Position numbers and translations under genes: made by a program
Part shown: one piece after another, positions 22,075 to 34,800 of the stretch
Layout of the letters: every line of letters starts with the position of its first letter
Numbering within the stretch: position 1 is the first letter of the stretch
Notes under the pieces: model-generated
Seen by the model: the letters and a program-made list of their open reading frames with translations, nothing else
The model's database searches: none
Told to the model about the DNA's origin: nothing
Assembly (NCBI RefSeq): GCF_027887165.1
Contig: NC_077227.1
Coordinates: 62,399,607-62,463,606 of the forward strand
DNA length: 64,000 nt
Direction of reading: 5' to 3'
Origin: Monodelphis domestica
Taxonomy: Eukaryota; Chordata; Mammalia; Didelphimorphia; Didelphidae

Positions 22075-22160
22075 TCTTTCTTACATTGCTCATCCCAGGT
22101 TAGTTATGTTGTTATTCTAATACTCAAAAACCTTCAATAACTCCCGGTTGGAATCAAATA
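22075..22160 (+). mobile_element. L2 fragment cut by an L1
   Basis: CTAATACTCAAAAACCTTCAATAACTCCC matches the L2 3' region and stops where L1 sequence begins. Confidence 0.5.
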
Positions 22161-22344
22161 AATGAAAATAAATGTGAAGGAAGGAGACCTAAAAGTACTG
22201 GATTTCAAACTATGTTGCAAAGCAGTTATCATCAAAACAATCTGGTACTTACTAAGCAATACAATGGTGGATCAATGGAATGAACTGGATATGCAATACT
22301 TATTTAATGATGATAGTAACCTAGGGTTGAATAAATCCAAAGAT

Positions 22345-22555
22345 TAGTAGGCAGCTAGCAGCTCAGAGGATACAGAGCCATGTCTGGAGAAGGGAGGTTC
22401 TGGGTTAAAATCCGATCTCAGACACTTTCCTAGCTGTGTGACCCTGGGCAAGTCACTTAATCTCCATTGCCTATCCTGATTGTTCTTTTGCTTTGGAACC
22501 AATAGGTAGTATTGATTCTAAGACAGAAGGTAGGGGCTTAAGAAATAAGAAATAA
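22345..22555 (+). mobile_element. Marsupial SINE nested in L1
   Basis: GGCAGCTAGCAGCTCAGAGG to GATTCTAAGACAGAAGGTAGG, with imperfect target copies (ATAAATCCAAAGATT / ATAAACCAAAATATT). Confidence 0.85.
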
Positions 22556-23104
22556 ACCAAAATATTCAAGCTCTGGGGGCAAGGAGTCACCATTTGACAA
22601 AAATTGCTGGGAAAATTGGAAAGCAATTTGGAAGAAGCTAGGCATAAACCAATATCTCACACTGCATATCAAGATAAGGTGAAAAGGGGTTCATGATTTA
22701 GGCATAAAGGATGACATTATAAATAAGTAAGCTTGGAAAATTTTACCAGTCAATTTATGGATAGGGGAAGATTTTATAAACAAATAAGAGGTAGAAAGGA
22801 TCACAGGAAATAAAATGGATAATTTGGATTAAATTAAATTATAAAGGTTTTGCCTAAGCAAAATCATTGCAGCCAAAATTAAAAGGAAAGCAAGAAACTG
22901 TGTGTATGTGTGTGTGTGTGTAGATTTATATCAAGTTTCTCAGATAAAGGTATCATTTCTCAAATATCTAGGGAATTGAGTCAAATGTATGAAAATACAA
23001 GCCATTCTCCAATTGATAAATGGTCAAAAGATATAAACAGTTTTCAGAAAAAGAAATCAAAGTTCTCTATAGTTATATTTTTTAAAATGCCCTAAATCAT
23101 TATT

Positions 23105-23215
23105 TTTAAAAACTTAACTTCTATCATAATATCAGTTCTAAGACAGAAGAGCAGCCAGGGTTAGGCAACTGTAGTTAAGTGATTTGCCCAGGGTCATACA
23201 GCTAGTCTAAATCCT
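23105..23215 (-). mobile_element. SINE fragment nested in L1
   Basis: ATCAGTTCTAAGACAGAAGAG and GATTTGCCCAGGGTCATACAG in inverted orientation between two L1 blocks. Confidence 0.75.
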
Positions 23216-24239
23216 TACTGAGTAGAGAAATCAAATTAAAACAACTCTGAGGTACGACTTCACACCTAAGATGGGTTGATATTATAGAAAAGGAAAATGA
23301 CAAATGCTAGAGGAGATGTGGAAAAATAGAGATACTAATGCCTGTTGGCAGAACTGCCCACTGGTCCAACCATTCTTGGAGAACAGTATGGAACTATACC
23401 CAAAGGGTTATACCCTTTAACCCAGCAATATCACTATCAGGTCTATACCTGAAAGAGATTGAAGGAAAAAGAAAATAACTTATTTATATAAAACTATTTA
23501 TATAAAATTTTTTGTGGTGGTAAAGCATTGGAAATTGAGGGGTTGTCCATCAACTAAGGAAAGATCAAACAAGTTTGTGGCACAGGACTGTGATATAATA
23601 CTAATGTGCCATAAGAAATGATGAGAGTATTGGTTCCAGAAAAGCCTGGGAAGACCTATATGAACTGATGCAAAGTGAAGTGAACAGAACCAGGAGAATG
23701 TTGTACAAAACAAGAGCAATATTATAAATATAATACAATATGTAATATTTATAATGCAAATATTATAATTAAAGGTCAACTGTGAAAGACATCTGCTCAG
23801 ATCAAGACAATGATACAAGATGATACAGAAGAACTCAAGAGAGAACTGATGATCTCTGTATACAGATTGAGGCAGACTTTTTCCACTTTTTCTTTTGCTT
23901 TGCAACATAATTAATATGGAAATGTGTTTTTTATTTTATTTATTTATTTTTAGAATATTTTTCCATGTTTCCATGATTCATTTTTTCCCTCCCATCTTCC
24001 CTCCCCACTCCCAGAGCCGACAAGCAATTTCATTGGGTTGTACAAATGTTGTCACTTGATACCTATTTCCATATTATTCAGGAAATATATTTTGCATGAC
24101 TTCACATGCATAATTGATCTCATATTGCTTGTCTTCTCAGCGGGTGGGTGAGGGCGTGAAGGGATAGAGAGTATTTGGAACTCAAAAGTTTTAAAAAGTG
24201 AATGTTAAAAGCAATGACTTTTCATTGCCTCTTAGACAG

Positions 24240-24680
24240 AAACGAGAACTTCATACCTGGCGTTTTAGGAGCTCTGCGATCAGGCTCCAATTACACTTGA
24301 TCCTAAACTCATGCTACGCCCCTTTATGCATTTTATATTCCATTTAAAATTGATTCTCTCTTTTGTCTCTATGCAGGCAGACAAGGTACTCGTGGCCTTG
24401 GACCATATTTGCTCCTTTTCTTTGCCTTTTAGAGTCGGTCTTCATCTTCTTTCAAGCCTTAGCTTGATGCTATAGCCTTCCTGAACCTCATCCCCTTGAC
24501 TTCACTAACCACTTGTCTCCCCTCCCATATAAATGTCTCTCTTCAGCTTATCTAGTATTTACTCTGTATTCGTGTGTGTATGTCTTTAGTAGAATGTAAA
24601 CTCCTTGAAGGCAGAACTGGATTTTTCTTTTTGAATATCTACCAATTAATATCTGCTTCTCAATTGCCAGAGGGCAACCT
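24240..24680 (+). mobile_element. L2 LINE 3' end
   Basis: GATCAGGCTCCAATTACAC, TTCCTGAACCTCATCCCC, GTAAACTCCTTGAAGGCAGA in the order of the L2 3' region. Confidence 0.65.
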
Positions 24681-25440
24681 GGGGGCTAGAAAGAGCTGAG
24701 CCTGAGAGAGGAAGGCACAGAGGATGGGGAAGGAGTGAATAGTACTTGGTTGTTCCTCGCTGTAAATGGTTGGAGCTCATTCCCAGAAACTCCCCGACTG
24801 CCAGAGTTGCTCTAATCAAGTGAGCTCAGAGGAAGGATGGGCCCTCTAACAATAATCTGTCTTTTCCCCACTCCGAGCCCAAACCCCCACCCAGCAGAGA
24901 TAGGAGTTGGCCATAAACTGGTTTAAGCATCTGGCTTGGATAGATGCTACAGCACACTTCCCTCCCATTCCCTCCAACTCCCATTCCTCATCCAACTCTC
25001 ACAAGTCCCCTGTGGCCCTGGAAGGCCTTGATGACTCACTGATGAAGGGGCCCAGGAGCCAGATGAAGCAAAAAAAAAAAAGACCAGACTTGGGACAGCT
25101 CATTTTTCCTGGACCTATACTCCCTTCACCCTTGCTTCTCTTGCTCCCTCCCTTTTCCCATCTTTCTGCTGCCTGTAAAGACTCCACAAATGGGAAAAGA
25201 ACACAAGAAAATACGCCAAGATGGGGTTTGTGTTTGTTTTTTAACTTCTGTCTGACCCTCTCATCTTTGCCTAAAAACACCCTGTTCTTTGCATGTCTGA
25301 GACCACAGCTAGCTTAGCCCAAATCCTCCTCAAGGGGAAAATCTGGGGCTAAAGGTCCTCTTTCCACCTACTAACAACACTAATCCCTGAGCTCTGGAGT
25401 GTTCTTATCCTTCTCAAAATATTGCCACATATACCATGCC
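24680..25440. other. PLAC9 intron 1, repeat-free block
   Basis: Unique-looking, moderately GC-rich DNA with no exon supported by phase and splice sites. Confidence 0.4.
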
Positions 25441-25443
25441 ATT

Positions 25444-25658
25444 GGGAAGAAAGGGAAGAAGGGAAGGGAAGGGAAGGGAAGGGAAGGGAAGGGAAGGGAA
25501 GGGAAGGGAAGGGAAGGGAAGGGAAGGGAAGGGAAGGGAAGGGAAGGGAAGGGAAGGGAAGGGAAGGGAAGGGAAGGGAAGGGAAGGGAAGGGAAGGGAA
25601 GGGAAGGGAAGGGAAGGGAAGGGAAGGGAAGGGAAGGGAAGGGAAGGGAAGGGAAGGG

Positions 25659-25659
<1 letters not shown>
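25444..25659 (+). repeat. (GGGAA)n pentanucleotide array
   Basis: About 40 perfect GGGAA units in a row from about 25460 after two irregular ones; no interruption seen. Confidence 0.98.
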
Positions 25660-25693
<34 letters not shown>

Positions 25694-25696
25694 CAT
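25660..25696 (+). repeat. (TTA)n microsatellite
   Basis: About 11 TTA triplets directly abutting the GGGAA array, ended by TATCATATTA. Confidence 0.97.
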
Positions 25697-25924
25697 ATTA
25701 TTCCCAGCTATAGTGTCAGAGGTAAGATTAGAACCAGAGTTCCCTGAGTCCAAGCACCAGGGCTTCTTTCTTTTGGTTATATTCTTAAATTCAGCTTAGG
25801 TCTAGAAGAAATCATACATCATCTTGGATTTGGAGTGGGAAGGGGCCTTTCCAATCATCAAGTCCTAACCCCTCATTTAACAGATGAGACTAGCCCAGAA
25901 AAATTTAGATATAGGTTGGAATTC

Positions 25925-26145
25925 AAATATCCAGTATTGATTCTAAGACAGAGGGTAAGGATCCTTACTTTCCATCTTGGAATCAATATGGTGTATTGGT
26001 TCCAAGGCAGAAGAGCGGTAAGGGCTAGGCAATGGAGGTTAAGTGACTTGTCCAGGATCACACAGTTGGGAAGTGTCTGAGGTCAAATTTGAACCCAGGA
26101 CCTCCCATCTCTAAGCCTGACTCTCAATCCACTTAGCTACCCAGC
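25925..26145. mobile_element. Two SINE copies joined tail to tail
   Basis: A plus tail fragment (TATTGATTCTAAGACAGAGGG, 25930-25960) meets a near-complete minus copy (25965-26145) ending CTACCCAGCTG. Confidence 0.85.
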
Positions 26146-26184
26146 TGAAAAAGTAATCATAAATAAATAAAAGAGCAAGAGATT

Positions 26185-26655
26185 GGAACAACCTCTAGGA
26201 AGTGATGCAGAGCGAAAGGAGCAGAACCAGGAAAACACTGTAAACAGAGACTGATACACTGTGGTACAATCGAAGGTGATGGACTTCTCCATTAGTGGCA
26301 ATGCAATGTCCCTGAACAATCTGCAGAGATCTAGGAGAAAAAACACTACCCACAAGCAGAGGACAAATGGTGGGAGTAAAAACACCAAGAAAAGGCAACT
26401 GCTTGACTACAGGGTTGGAGGAGATAAGACTGAGGAGAGACTCTAAATGAACACTATAATGCAAATACCAACAACAGGGAAATGGGCTCGAGTCAAGAAC
26501 ACATGTGATAACCAGTGGAATCATGGGTCGGCTATGGGAGAGGGAAAGGTGGTGGGAGGTGGGGCGGGGAGGAAAAGAAAATGATCTTTGTTTCCAGTGA
26601 ATAATGTTTGGAAATGACCAAATAAAATAATGTTTAAAATTAAAAAAAAAAAAAA
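26185..26655 (+). mobile_element. L1 3' end, second L1 subfamily
   Basis: GAGCAGAACCAGGAAAACAC, then CAATGTCCCTGAACAATCTGC, CTGCTTGACTACAGGG, GGGCTCGAGTCAAGAACACATG and a poly(A) run. The 3' UTR differs from the L1 copies at 7.2 and 49 kb but matches 48105-48305. Confidence 0.75.
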
Positions 26656-26699
26656 AGAGCAAGAGATCTAGGGATAAGGTTGCTGTGAAGCGTGGCATG

Positions 26700-27810
26700 C
26701 ACTTTGAGATGAAATAATTATTAGTAGTTCTACTTTGTTAAAGAGACTTCTCCCAAGGTGATGATAATCTGTAAATGTAATGTTAAAAAAAGTAATAAAA
26801 TCATCTTAAAAAAAAAAGAAAGAAACCAGGGATTCTCTGATGTAAAAGTAAGGGGGGGGGGGCGCATACCGGACATGAAGGGCAGTGGGAGATGGAGATG
26901 TGTGAAAGAACTAGGGAAACCCAGGAAATTCCCTAAAAAGTTCAGAGCTAGGGTTGGAGGTCAATTCCCATCCCTTGGATAAACTAGGAGACTCCTTTCT
27001 GAATGAGTGTCCCACTGGGCTTCAAGTGGAGATGGCAACTGTTGACAAGGATGGAGTTCCTTCCTGTCCCAGGCACCGTTAGCCCAAGCTGTGGCTCTCT
27101 GATTTTCCTTTTCCCCTCCAGCTTGCTGGCCACTTGAGAAGTTGCCTCCTCTGGGCTCTGGGGGCTGATTCCTTGGTTTCACATAACTTGCTTAACATTC
27201 AGATTGGATGGTTGCCATGGGTGGGGCACCCTGTTGTTCTGGCAAAAGGGAAAGACAGAGGCCAAGACTGCAGCCTGCCATCATTTTCTCATTGGCTACT
27301 TCCACTTAAAGAAATAGATTCTTACTCTGACTTGATGGACAAGCTCTCCCTGGAAGGGGAGACTTTATTCAGTAATAATGATCCCAGGAACTTTCCCAGA
27401 ATCATCTCTGCTCCTGTCAGCCAGACTACACTCTATTTAAGCCCTTTTAAACAGAGTCAAATCACCCTCTAACAATCAGGATGCTTTTGGAAGCCCTGCA
27501 TAAATATCCAGGATATCACAAGGATGGCCTTTGGGGTTTGGTGATTCTAAGGTACGTTTTGAATTATCAAAGAAAAATCCACAAATAACCAAACCTCCTG
27601 TGTGTTTAGTACTTGGCCAAGGGCTTCCATGCATATTATATCATTTAATACTGACAACATCCCTGAGAGTAGGAAAGATGACCATTGGAATTAAAGGAGG
27701 AAGACCTAGATGGAGGCTTAGAGACTGTCCAAGCCACCTCATATCACCTACATCCCTGGTTAAAAGAGGACCACAGGCATAGGCAGTGCATTTCAAAACA
27801 GAATCAAATC
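26700..27810. other. PLAC9 intron 1, largely repeat-free
   Basis: Includes a G-run at about 26851-26862. No exon recognised; one MIR-like patch near 27600-27760. Confidence 0.4.
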
Positions 27811-27814
27811 AGGG

Positions 27815-27945
27815 GGGCCTGGATTCAAATATAGCCTCAGATACTTCCTAGCTGTGTGACCCTGGGCAAGTCACTTGACCCCAAATGCCCAACACTTACT
27901 GCTCTTCTGTCTTGTTGAAGACAGAAGGTAAGGATTAAAAAAAAA
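27815..27945 (+). mobile_element. SINE fragment
   Basis: GATTCAAATATAGCCTCAG, GTGTGACCCTGGGCAAGTC and GAAGACAGAAGGTAAGG; the tail is shortened. Confidence 0.8.
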
Positions 27946-28069
27946 TACCAAACCAAAAACTTGTGAGTGAGTCCTTGAAGAGTGAGGATGATGACCTCTG
28001 GAGTCTCCAGGTCTACAAACATTGGCTAATCCTAATTCTATGCAAATGAAGTCATCATAGCAGTAGAGT

Positions 28070-28245
28070 TTTCTGAAAAAAGTGCCAAATCTAGACCCAA
28101 GAGACCTCAGTCCAACCCTCAGCTCCAGCGGTTACCGGGTAAACTCGGAGGAGTTATTTAGCCTCTTTGTGACTCCATTTGCCCAGCTCTAAAATGAGGA
28201 GAGTCATAATTACACTACCTACATCACAGAGCTATAGAGAGACAC
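28070..28245 (+). mobile_element. MIR/CORE-SINE, degraded
   Basis: GAGTTATTTAGCCTCTTTG, CCAGCTCTAAAATGAGGAG and CTACATCACAGAGC. Confidence 0.6.
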
Positions 28246-28249
28246 ACTC

Positions 28250-28640
28250 TCTGCACACTTGAAAGAGACGTCATCTGCTCAGTGTCTTTTGTGGTAGCAA
28301 GAAAATGAAAGCAAAGTAGACTCCCACCAAGTGAGGAATGACTAAACACATGAATACCATGAAATGTTATTGTTCTATTAGGAAGAATTCAGAGAAGCAT
28401 GAGAAGATTTATATGAATTGATCAAGAGAGAATTAAGTAGAACTAGAAAAATTATATCTAAATGTAAATGGGGAAAAAACCTGTGTAATTTAGCATCGTA
28501 GTGTAATTAGATTGTTTAAATTAATTTAATTTAAAACACAATGTAATTAGAAGGCCAAACTTAGACCCAAAGAAGAGATTCTAAAGCTCTCCTTCTTCCC
28601 TCCTCTATTCAGAAGATGGGGGCTATGGGTATAAAGTGTT
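28250..28640. other. Degraded L1-like and AT-rich DNA
   Basis: Words such as GTGGTAGCAAGAAAATG and GAATACCATGAAATGTTATTG suggest an older L1 piece; too decayed to delimit. Confidence 0.35.
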
Positions 28641-28669
28641 ATAGGCTCTTTTGATGTATCGGTCAGTTT

Positions 28670-30335
28670 TCAATTCTACCTAAATTAAATTTATGTATTC
28701 AGTGTGATACCAACCAAACTACCAAATCATTATTTTATAGAACTAGAAAAAATAATAACAAAAATTTATCTGGAAGAACAAAAGGTCAAGAATATCCAGG
28801 AAACTAATGAAAAAAAAAAGTGAAGGTGGCCTAGCAGTAACAGATCTCAAACTGTACTATAAAGCTTCAATCATCAAAACAATCTGATATTGGCTAAGAA
28901 ATAGAAGGGTGGAATGGAGTAGATTAGCTACACAATATACAGGGGCAAATGACCTTAGCAACTGAGTGTTTGATAAACTCAAAGATCCCAGCTTTTGGAA
29001 TAAGAACTCATTATTTAACAAAAAATTGCTGGGAAAATTGGAAAAGGAATGGTAGAAACTAGGTATAGACCAATGTCTCACATCCTATACCAAGATAAGG
29101 TCAAAATGGATATATGATTTAAATATAAAGAGTGATACCATAACTTAATTAAAGGAACACAGAATAGTTTACTTGGCAGATCTTTGGAGAAGGGAAAAAA
29201 ATTATGACCAAACAAGAGATAGAGTATTATAAGATGTAAAATTTTGTTTTATTTTTTATTTTACTTTATTTATTTTAATTAAATCAATAAAATTATTATT
29301 TATTTATTTTGTTATTTTATTAGATAAATATAATTTTTATTTATTTTATTTAAAGTGTTAATTTTGATTTTATTAAATTTAAAAGCTTTTATACAAACAA
29401 AACTAATGTAACCAAGACTAGAAGGGAAACAATAAAGTGGGGGAATTTTTTATAGTAGATATCCCTGATAAAGGTCTAATTTCTCAAATTTATAGAGAAC
29501 TAAGTCAAATTTATAAAAATACAAGCCATCCACCAATTGACAAATGATCAAAGGATAGGAATAATCAATTTTCAGATGAAGAAATCAAAGCCATCAATAA
29601 TCATATGGAAAAATGTTCTAAATCACTCTTGATTAGAGAAATGCAAATTAAAACAACACTGAGGTACCACCTCACACCTATCAGATTGGCCAATATGGTA
29701 GTAAAGAAAAGTGATAAATGTTGGAGGGGATGTAGCAAAATTGGGACACTAATGCATCATTGGTAGAATTGTGAACTGATCCAACCATTCTAGAGGGCAG
29801 TTTGGACTTTTGCCCTAAGGGCTATAAAGCTGTGCATACTCTTTGATCTAGTAATTGTAGTATTCCAAAAGTATTCCAAAGAAATAATTTTAAAAAGGGG
29901 GAGAGGACTCATCTGTACCAAAAATATTTATAGCAGCCATCTTATAGCAAAGAATTGGAAATTGAGAAGATGGCCATCAATTAGGAAATGGCTGAACAAA
30001 TTGGGGTCTATGTTGGTAATGGAATGTTATTGTACTATAAGAAATGATAAGCAAGATGATTTCAGAAGTTGGAAAGATCCAAAAGAACTGATACAGAGAG
30101 AAATAAACAGATCTGGGAGAACATTGAACACAGTAACAGCAACATTGAATATGATGATTATCTGCGAAAACTTGTCTACTTTCAGTAGTGCAATGAACTG
30201 GGACAATCCTGAAAGACTTATGCTGGGGAATGCTATCCACCTCCAGAGAAGGAAGTCGTCTTTCACATCAGCGTATTTATGGTTTTATTTTAGGGTTTTG
30301 GTTATGTATGACTTTTCTCTAAAACAATGACCAAG
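28670..30335 (+). mobile_element. L1 LINE, 5'-truncated, 1.7 kb
   Basis: Begins in ORF2 (GAACAAAAGGTCAAGAATATCC, CTCAAACTGTACTATAAAGC), passes the ORF2 C-terminal region at 29620-29830, and ends after CCACCTCCAGAGAAGGAAG. An AT-rich insertion of about 130 bp lies at 29235-29370. Frame broken in several places. Confidence 0.85.
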
Positions 30336-30339
30336 GTGG

Positions 30340-30930
30340 AAGAGTGTTGTGCATGACATAGTATTGATTCTAAGATGGAAGGTCAGAGTTTGATCTAGAT
30401 ATAGATATAGATTTGGATGCACGATGTCCTGTGCCGTAGGAATTTTCATTACTGAGCTCGACTTCTCATCCTTTGACATCTCAATTTAGTGCCTGTTCTT
30501 CATGAGTTACTGTGATCAGAGAAATTAGTCCTCGGTGGCCAAACCACTGTTGACGAGCTCTGACCATAGCTATGCTGCTCCACAACCAGAGACCCAACAA
30601 GAGTCTCTTGGCAGGCTGGAAGGAGAACTCTTTCTGGCTCTGAAGGACCTGCCAAAACTCGTGCTCCCCTGGCCTAGACTTCCAGAACCCACTATCCCTT
30701 CCATGCCATGATGTGGCACCAGAATAGGGCTGTAGTGGAAGCCAAAAGAAATGAAAGCCACATCCTGAGAGGAAGCAGACTCCCAAGCTTGGGGCCAAAT
30801 AAGAGCCACATCCCAGAGACTGAGAACTATGCTGTCAGAAACAGACTCCAGCAGGGTCTGGAATTGGAAAGCTGGAATAGTCTACTATAAGAGACCTTAA
30901 GAATAACCAGCTTGATAATAATAACTATAG
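30340..30930. other. PLAC9 intron 1, SINE remnant and unassigned block
   Basis: A SINE tail piece at 30357-30392; 30480-30890 is GC-richer, repeat-free to the eye and open on the minus strand for about 105 codons. I do not recognise any product. Confidence 0.35.
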
Positions 30931-30937
30931 AGGGGAG

Positions 30938-31114
30938 CCGGTAGGTGGTTCAGTATATAAAGAGCCAGGCTTAGAAATGTGAAGTCCTTGGTTCAAATAT
31001 GGCCTTAGATACTTTCTATCTGTGCAACCCTAGGCAAGTCACAACTTCTATTGCCTGGCTCATGCCTTGGAACCAATACTTAGTATTGATTTTAAGACAG
31101 AAGTTAAGAGATAA
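30938..31114 (+). mobile_element. Marsupial SINE
   Basis: GCCGGTAGGTGGTTCAG to GATTTTAAGACAGAAGTTAAG, ending in an A-rich tail that becomes the next array. Confidence 0.88.
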
Positions 31115-31600
<486 letters not shown>

Positions 31601-31639
31601 ATAGATATACATACATACACACTGGCATAGTTTTTCTTC

Positions 31640-32155
31640 AATAACTTGGTTATTTTGCTGAAATATTTTACATGCCTTCTCTATTATAACAGATGGTTCT
31701 CTAGGAGGGTTTGGGGAAAGGGTTACACTGGGAAATGTAGATGTAAAATAAAAGTGATAGACTTTTGAAAATCCACACAGGGGCAGCTCCATTCAGATCT
31801 CTGCTCCTTAGTCATGTTTTGCCTTCTAAAAGCCAGAGGCCTTCCTGCTGATCTCTGCTAAGATAAACAGGGTGGAGCACAAAAGTGAGAAACTGGTGAT
31901 CTCAAGAACTGGCAATTTGAGTGTTCTTTCTGCCCAGTGTCACCCTTTCCACAGATCCCCACCTGCACGACCTCCATTCATTTTGACTTGCCTGCTTGGC
32001 CCCATGTGGATTTAATCTAAGAATGTCCATTTTTCTCTCCAGCTAGCTATCATGTACATTTCTGGTATTTTAAAAATATTTTTAGTATATTTTAATTTTC
32101 GTATATTTCGTATATTTTTAGTATTTTAAAAATATTTTAATATAAAACTATAAGG
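31640..32155. other. PLAC9 intron 1, unassigned
   Basis: Plain intron; 32050-32150 is made of TATTTTTAGTATTTTAAAAA-like words. Confidence 0.4.
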
Positions 32156-32164
32156 CTTATGAAG

Positions 32165-32690
32165 CACGTTTCTATCAATCAACAAACATTTATTAAGTGC
32201 TTATTATGTACAAATACAAAAACAAAAGGAAAAGACTCTCTGCCTTCCAAGAGCTTACATTTTAATGAAGAAACAATGTGTAGAAGTATAAATGTGATGT
32301 ATTCCAGAGGAATCCTCTCTTCGTATAATGCCAGCTTCTTCTGCCATTCACAACAACCCAATGAGGTAGTGTGTATATGTGTGTGTATGAATATATATGT
32401 ATATATACATATATATGTAGATGATAGACAAGGGGAGAAAACATGCAAAAAAGTCCATACAAACAAGCTAAGTCCCGGATAAACAGAGGAAAGGCACTAG
32501 AATTAAGAGGGATTGGAAAAGGCTTCCTGTAGACAGCAGCATTTTAGTTGGGACCTGCAGGAAGCCAGGAGGCAAAGATGAAGGAGAGCCTTCCAGGCAT
32601 GTGGGACAGTCAGAGAAAAAGTCCAGAAATAGAATGTTTTCTTTATAGGAAAGCAAGGAGACCAATGGGGGGGGGGTGTTATTTAATGTT
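32165..32690 (+). mobile_element. Old mammal-wide dispersed repeat, family not assigned
   Basis: ACATTTATTAAGTGCTTATTATG head, CCAAGAGCTTACATTTTAATG, later CCTTCCAGGCATGTGGGACA. An AT palindrome (GTATATATACATATATATG) lies near 32395-32420. Confidence 0.5.
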
Positions 32691-33159
32691 TATGTTGAAT
32701 ATTAATATTTAATCATAATTACAATTTAGCATAATTAGAATTTAATATGGCTCTCTGAGCCAGCTTTGTGGAGCTCTTGCCTGTGACAACTGAGTCGGAA
32801 TACTAGAGGACCCTATGATCAAAGCCTGATGTGAATGGTTTGAACGGACTTGATGTTGAATACATGTCGGGCAAAGTAAAATCCACACCCAGTTCATAAA
32901 CTGTGGACCCAAGGAGCAACAGGAATAAATAACCTAAACCAGTCAAATGGAAAGCATGTGTTACTTCCTTGCTGTTGGAGGCAAGGGAGCCACAGCTGGA
33001 CTTTTAAAAATCTTCATCTGATTCCAACCCTCCAGTTAAAACAACTGAGATTTTGGGCAGGCAACTGGGTTCTTGTAACATCTCTGGAGAGAAAATGAAT
33101 TCTGTCTTTGGGATGGGACCCAAATAAATAAGACATTGGGCTTAAGGATTCCTTTTTTT

Positions 33160-33330
33160 ATTTTAACCCTTCGTCTTAGAATCAATATTATATATTGGTT
33201 CCAAGTCACAAAAGCAGGCGATGGGAGTTAAGTGACTTGCCCAGGGTCACACAACTAGGAAGTATTTGAACCCCAGACCTCCCATCTCCAGACTTGGCTC
33301 TCTATAACACTGAGCCACCTAGGTGCCCTG
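33160..33330 (-). mobile_element. Marsupial SINE
   Basis: AACCCTTCGTCTTAGAATCAAT to GAGCCACCTAGGTGCCC; full-length inverted copy. Confidence 0.88.
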
Positions 33331-33639
33331 GCTTAATGATTCCTCAATAAAGTCCTCTATCTCTAGCTTTTCCATTTGAATATAGGCTTTATTGAGAACA
33401 GAGATCATGACATTCGTAGATTTGCATTCTCGGTGCCTAGGACAGTGCCTGGAAAATTTGTTGACTGATCAGTTGGCTGATCGTAGTTGGGACTGGCCCA
33501 GGCAGGAGTCAGAATCTCAGAATTGCAGAATCCCAGGAGTCGGAAAGAATCTGGTACAAATCCAATCTAAAGCACAAATTCCTGCTAAGGTATCCCTGAC
33601 AGGGTGGGGTTAGTATTTCCAATGTGGCTCCTGGGTTTT

Positions 33640-34800
33640 AGCCAGCAGATATTTAGGGCAGTCTGTTCTTGTTTTTAGATAAATGTAAAGTATTGCACTT
33701 GGGTACCAAAAACTTGATTTCACAAATATTAGACTGTGCCTCCAGATATGGTTAGACAGCATTTGTTTTTAAAAGGATGGAGTGAAAAGAAGAGGATGTA
33801 ATCCCCATTTATAAAATAATAATAATTCCTTCTTATTTAAATAATAATAATAGTCAACATTTATATGGTGCCTACTACATGTCAGGTGTATCCTATGTGC
33901 TTTACAAACACCATCTCATTAGAAATGAAGGTTTTGGGGGAATTCTAGCTCCACTGGAGAAGGCAGCTTGATATGACAGGCAAGAAAGTAAAAGCAATCT
34001 GGAGCTGTTTTAGTAGTTGTAAAACTTCCAGGGAAAGGGAGGTGGTCGTCCCACTGTATTCTGCCTTCCTCGGACCACATCTTGAATATTATTTTCTGGT
34101 CTGGTCACTAAGGTTTAAAACGTTGCTGTTAAGGGGGCAGCAAGGTGGCTCAGTGGATAGAGCCAAGTCTAGAGAGATGAGACGTCCCGAGTTCAAATGT
34201 GATCTCTGACACTTCCTAGCTGTGGAACCTTGGGTGAGTCACTTAACCCCCATTGCCTAGCCCTTCTGCCTTGGAACTAATGCACAGTATTGATTCCTAG
34301 ATGGAAGGTGTAGAATTTTTTGTTTTAAAAAAGGTCATTGCTAAGCTAAAGATTGTCTGAAAGAGGGTAGCCAGGATGGAGTTCACAGCCCAGAAGGATC
34401 AGTGGAAAGATCTGGGCACACTTAGTGTGGCGATGAAAAGACTCAGGGAGATACAACAGTTATGTCCAAGTATGTGAAAAGCTGTCGGGAGAGGAGAGAT
34501 GAGACTTTTTCCATCTGGCCCCGGAGAACAGAACTGGATACGATGCTTGGATGTTGCAAAGGGCCAATTTAGGACTGATGTCAAGAAAAACTTCTTAACA
34601 ATTTAAGTGGCCCCAAATTGACTGGGTTTCCTGCTTCCCACAGGTGGTGAGTTCCCTCTTTCTTGGTGGTTGTGAAGCGGAGACTTGTTAGGGTTACTTG
34701 TCATGTATGTTATAGTGGAATTCCTTTGTGTATGAGGTGGACTAGGGGGCCACTGAGGTCCCTTCCAACTCCCAGATTATGGGGTTCTGTTAATAAATGA
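33640..34800 (+). mobile_element. CR1/L3 LINE 3' end, split by a SINE
   Basis: GTATTGCACTTGGGTACC, GGTGGTCGTCCCACTGTATTC, GTCAAGAAAAACTTCTTAAC and GAGGTCCCTTCCAACTC occur in the order of the CR1/L3 3' region. A SINE lies at 34134-34330 and a MIR-like patch at 33840-33930. Ancient. Confidence 0.75.
34134..34330 (+). mobile_element. Marsupial SINE nested in CR1/L3
   Basis: GGGGGCAGCAAGGTGGCTCAG to GATTCCTAGATGGAAGGTG inside the LINE. Confidence 0.88.

Larger units (their letters stand above)
22165..24215 (+). mobile_element. L1 LINE, 5'-truncated, with nested SINEs
   Basis: Encodes GDLKVLDFKLCCKAVIIKTI (ORF2, 22180-22345), is split by a SINE at 22345-22555, resumes with TGGGGGCAAGGAGTCACC, is split again by a SINE piece at 23105-23215, then carries the ORF2 C-terminal and 3' region. 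A short inverted L1-tail-like piece sits at 23933-24085. Old, with many frame breaks. Confidence 0.82.

Noticed and set aside
30481-30809. Minus-strand open frame of about 105 codons
   Set aside because: No recognisable motif, no matching phase with PLAC9 exons 1 and 2 (which already join), and no convincing splice sites.
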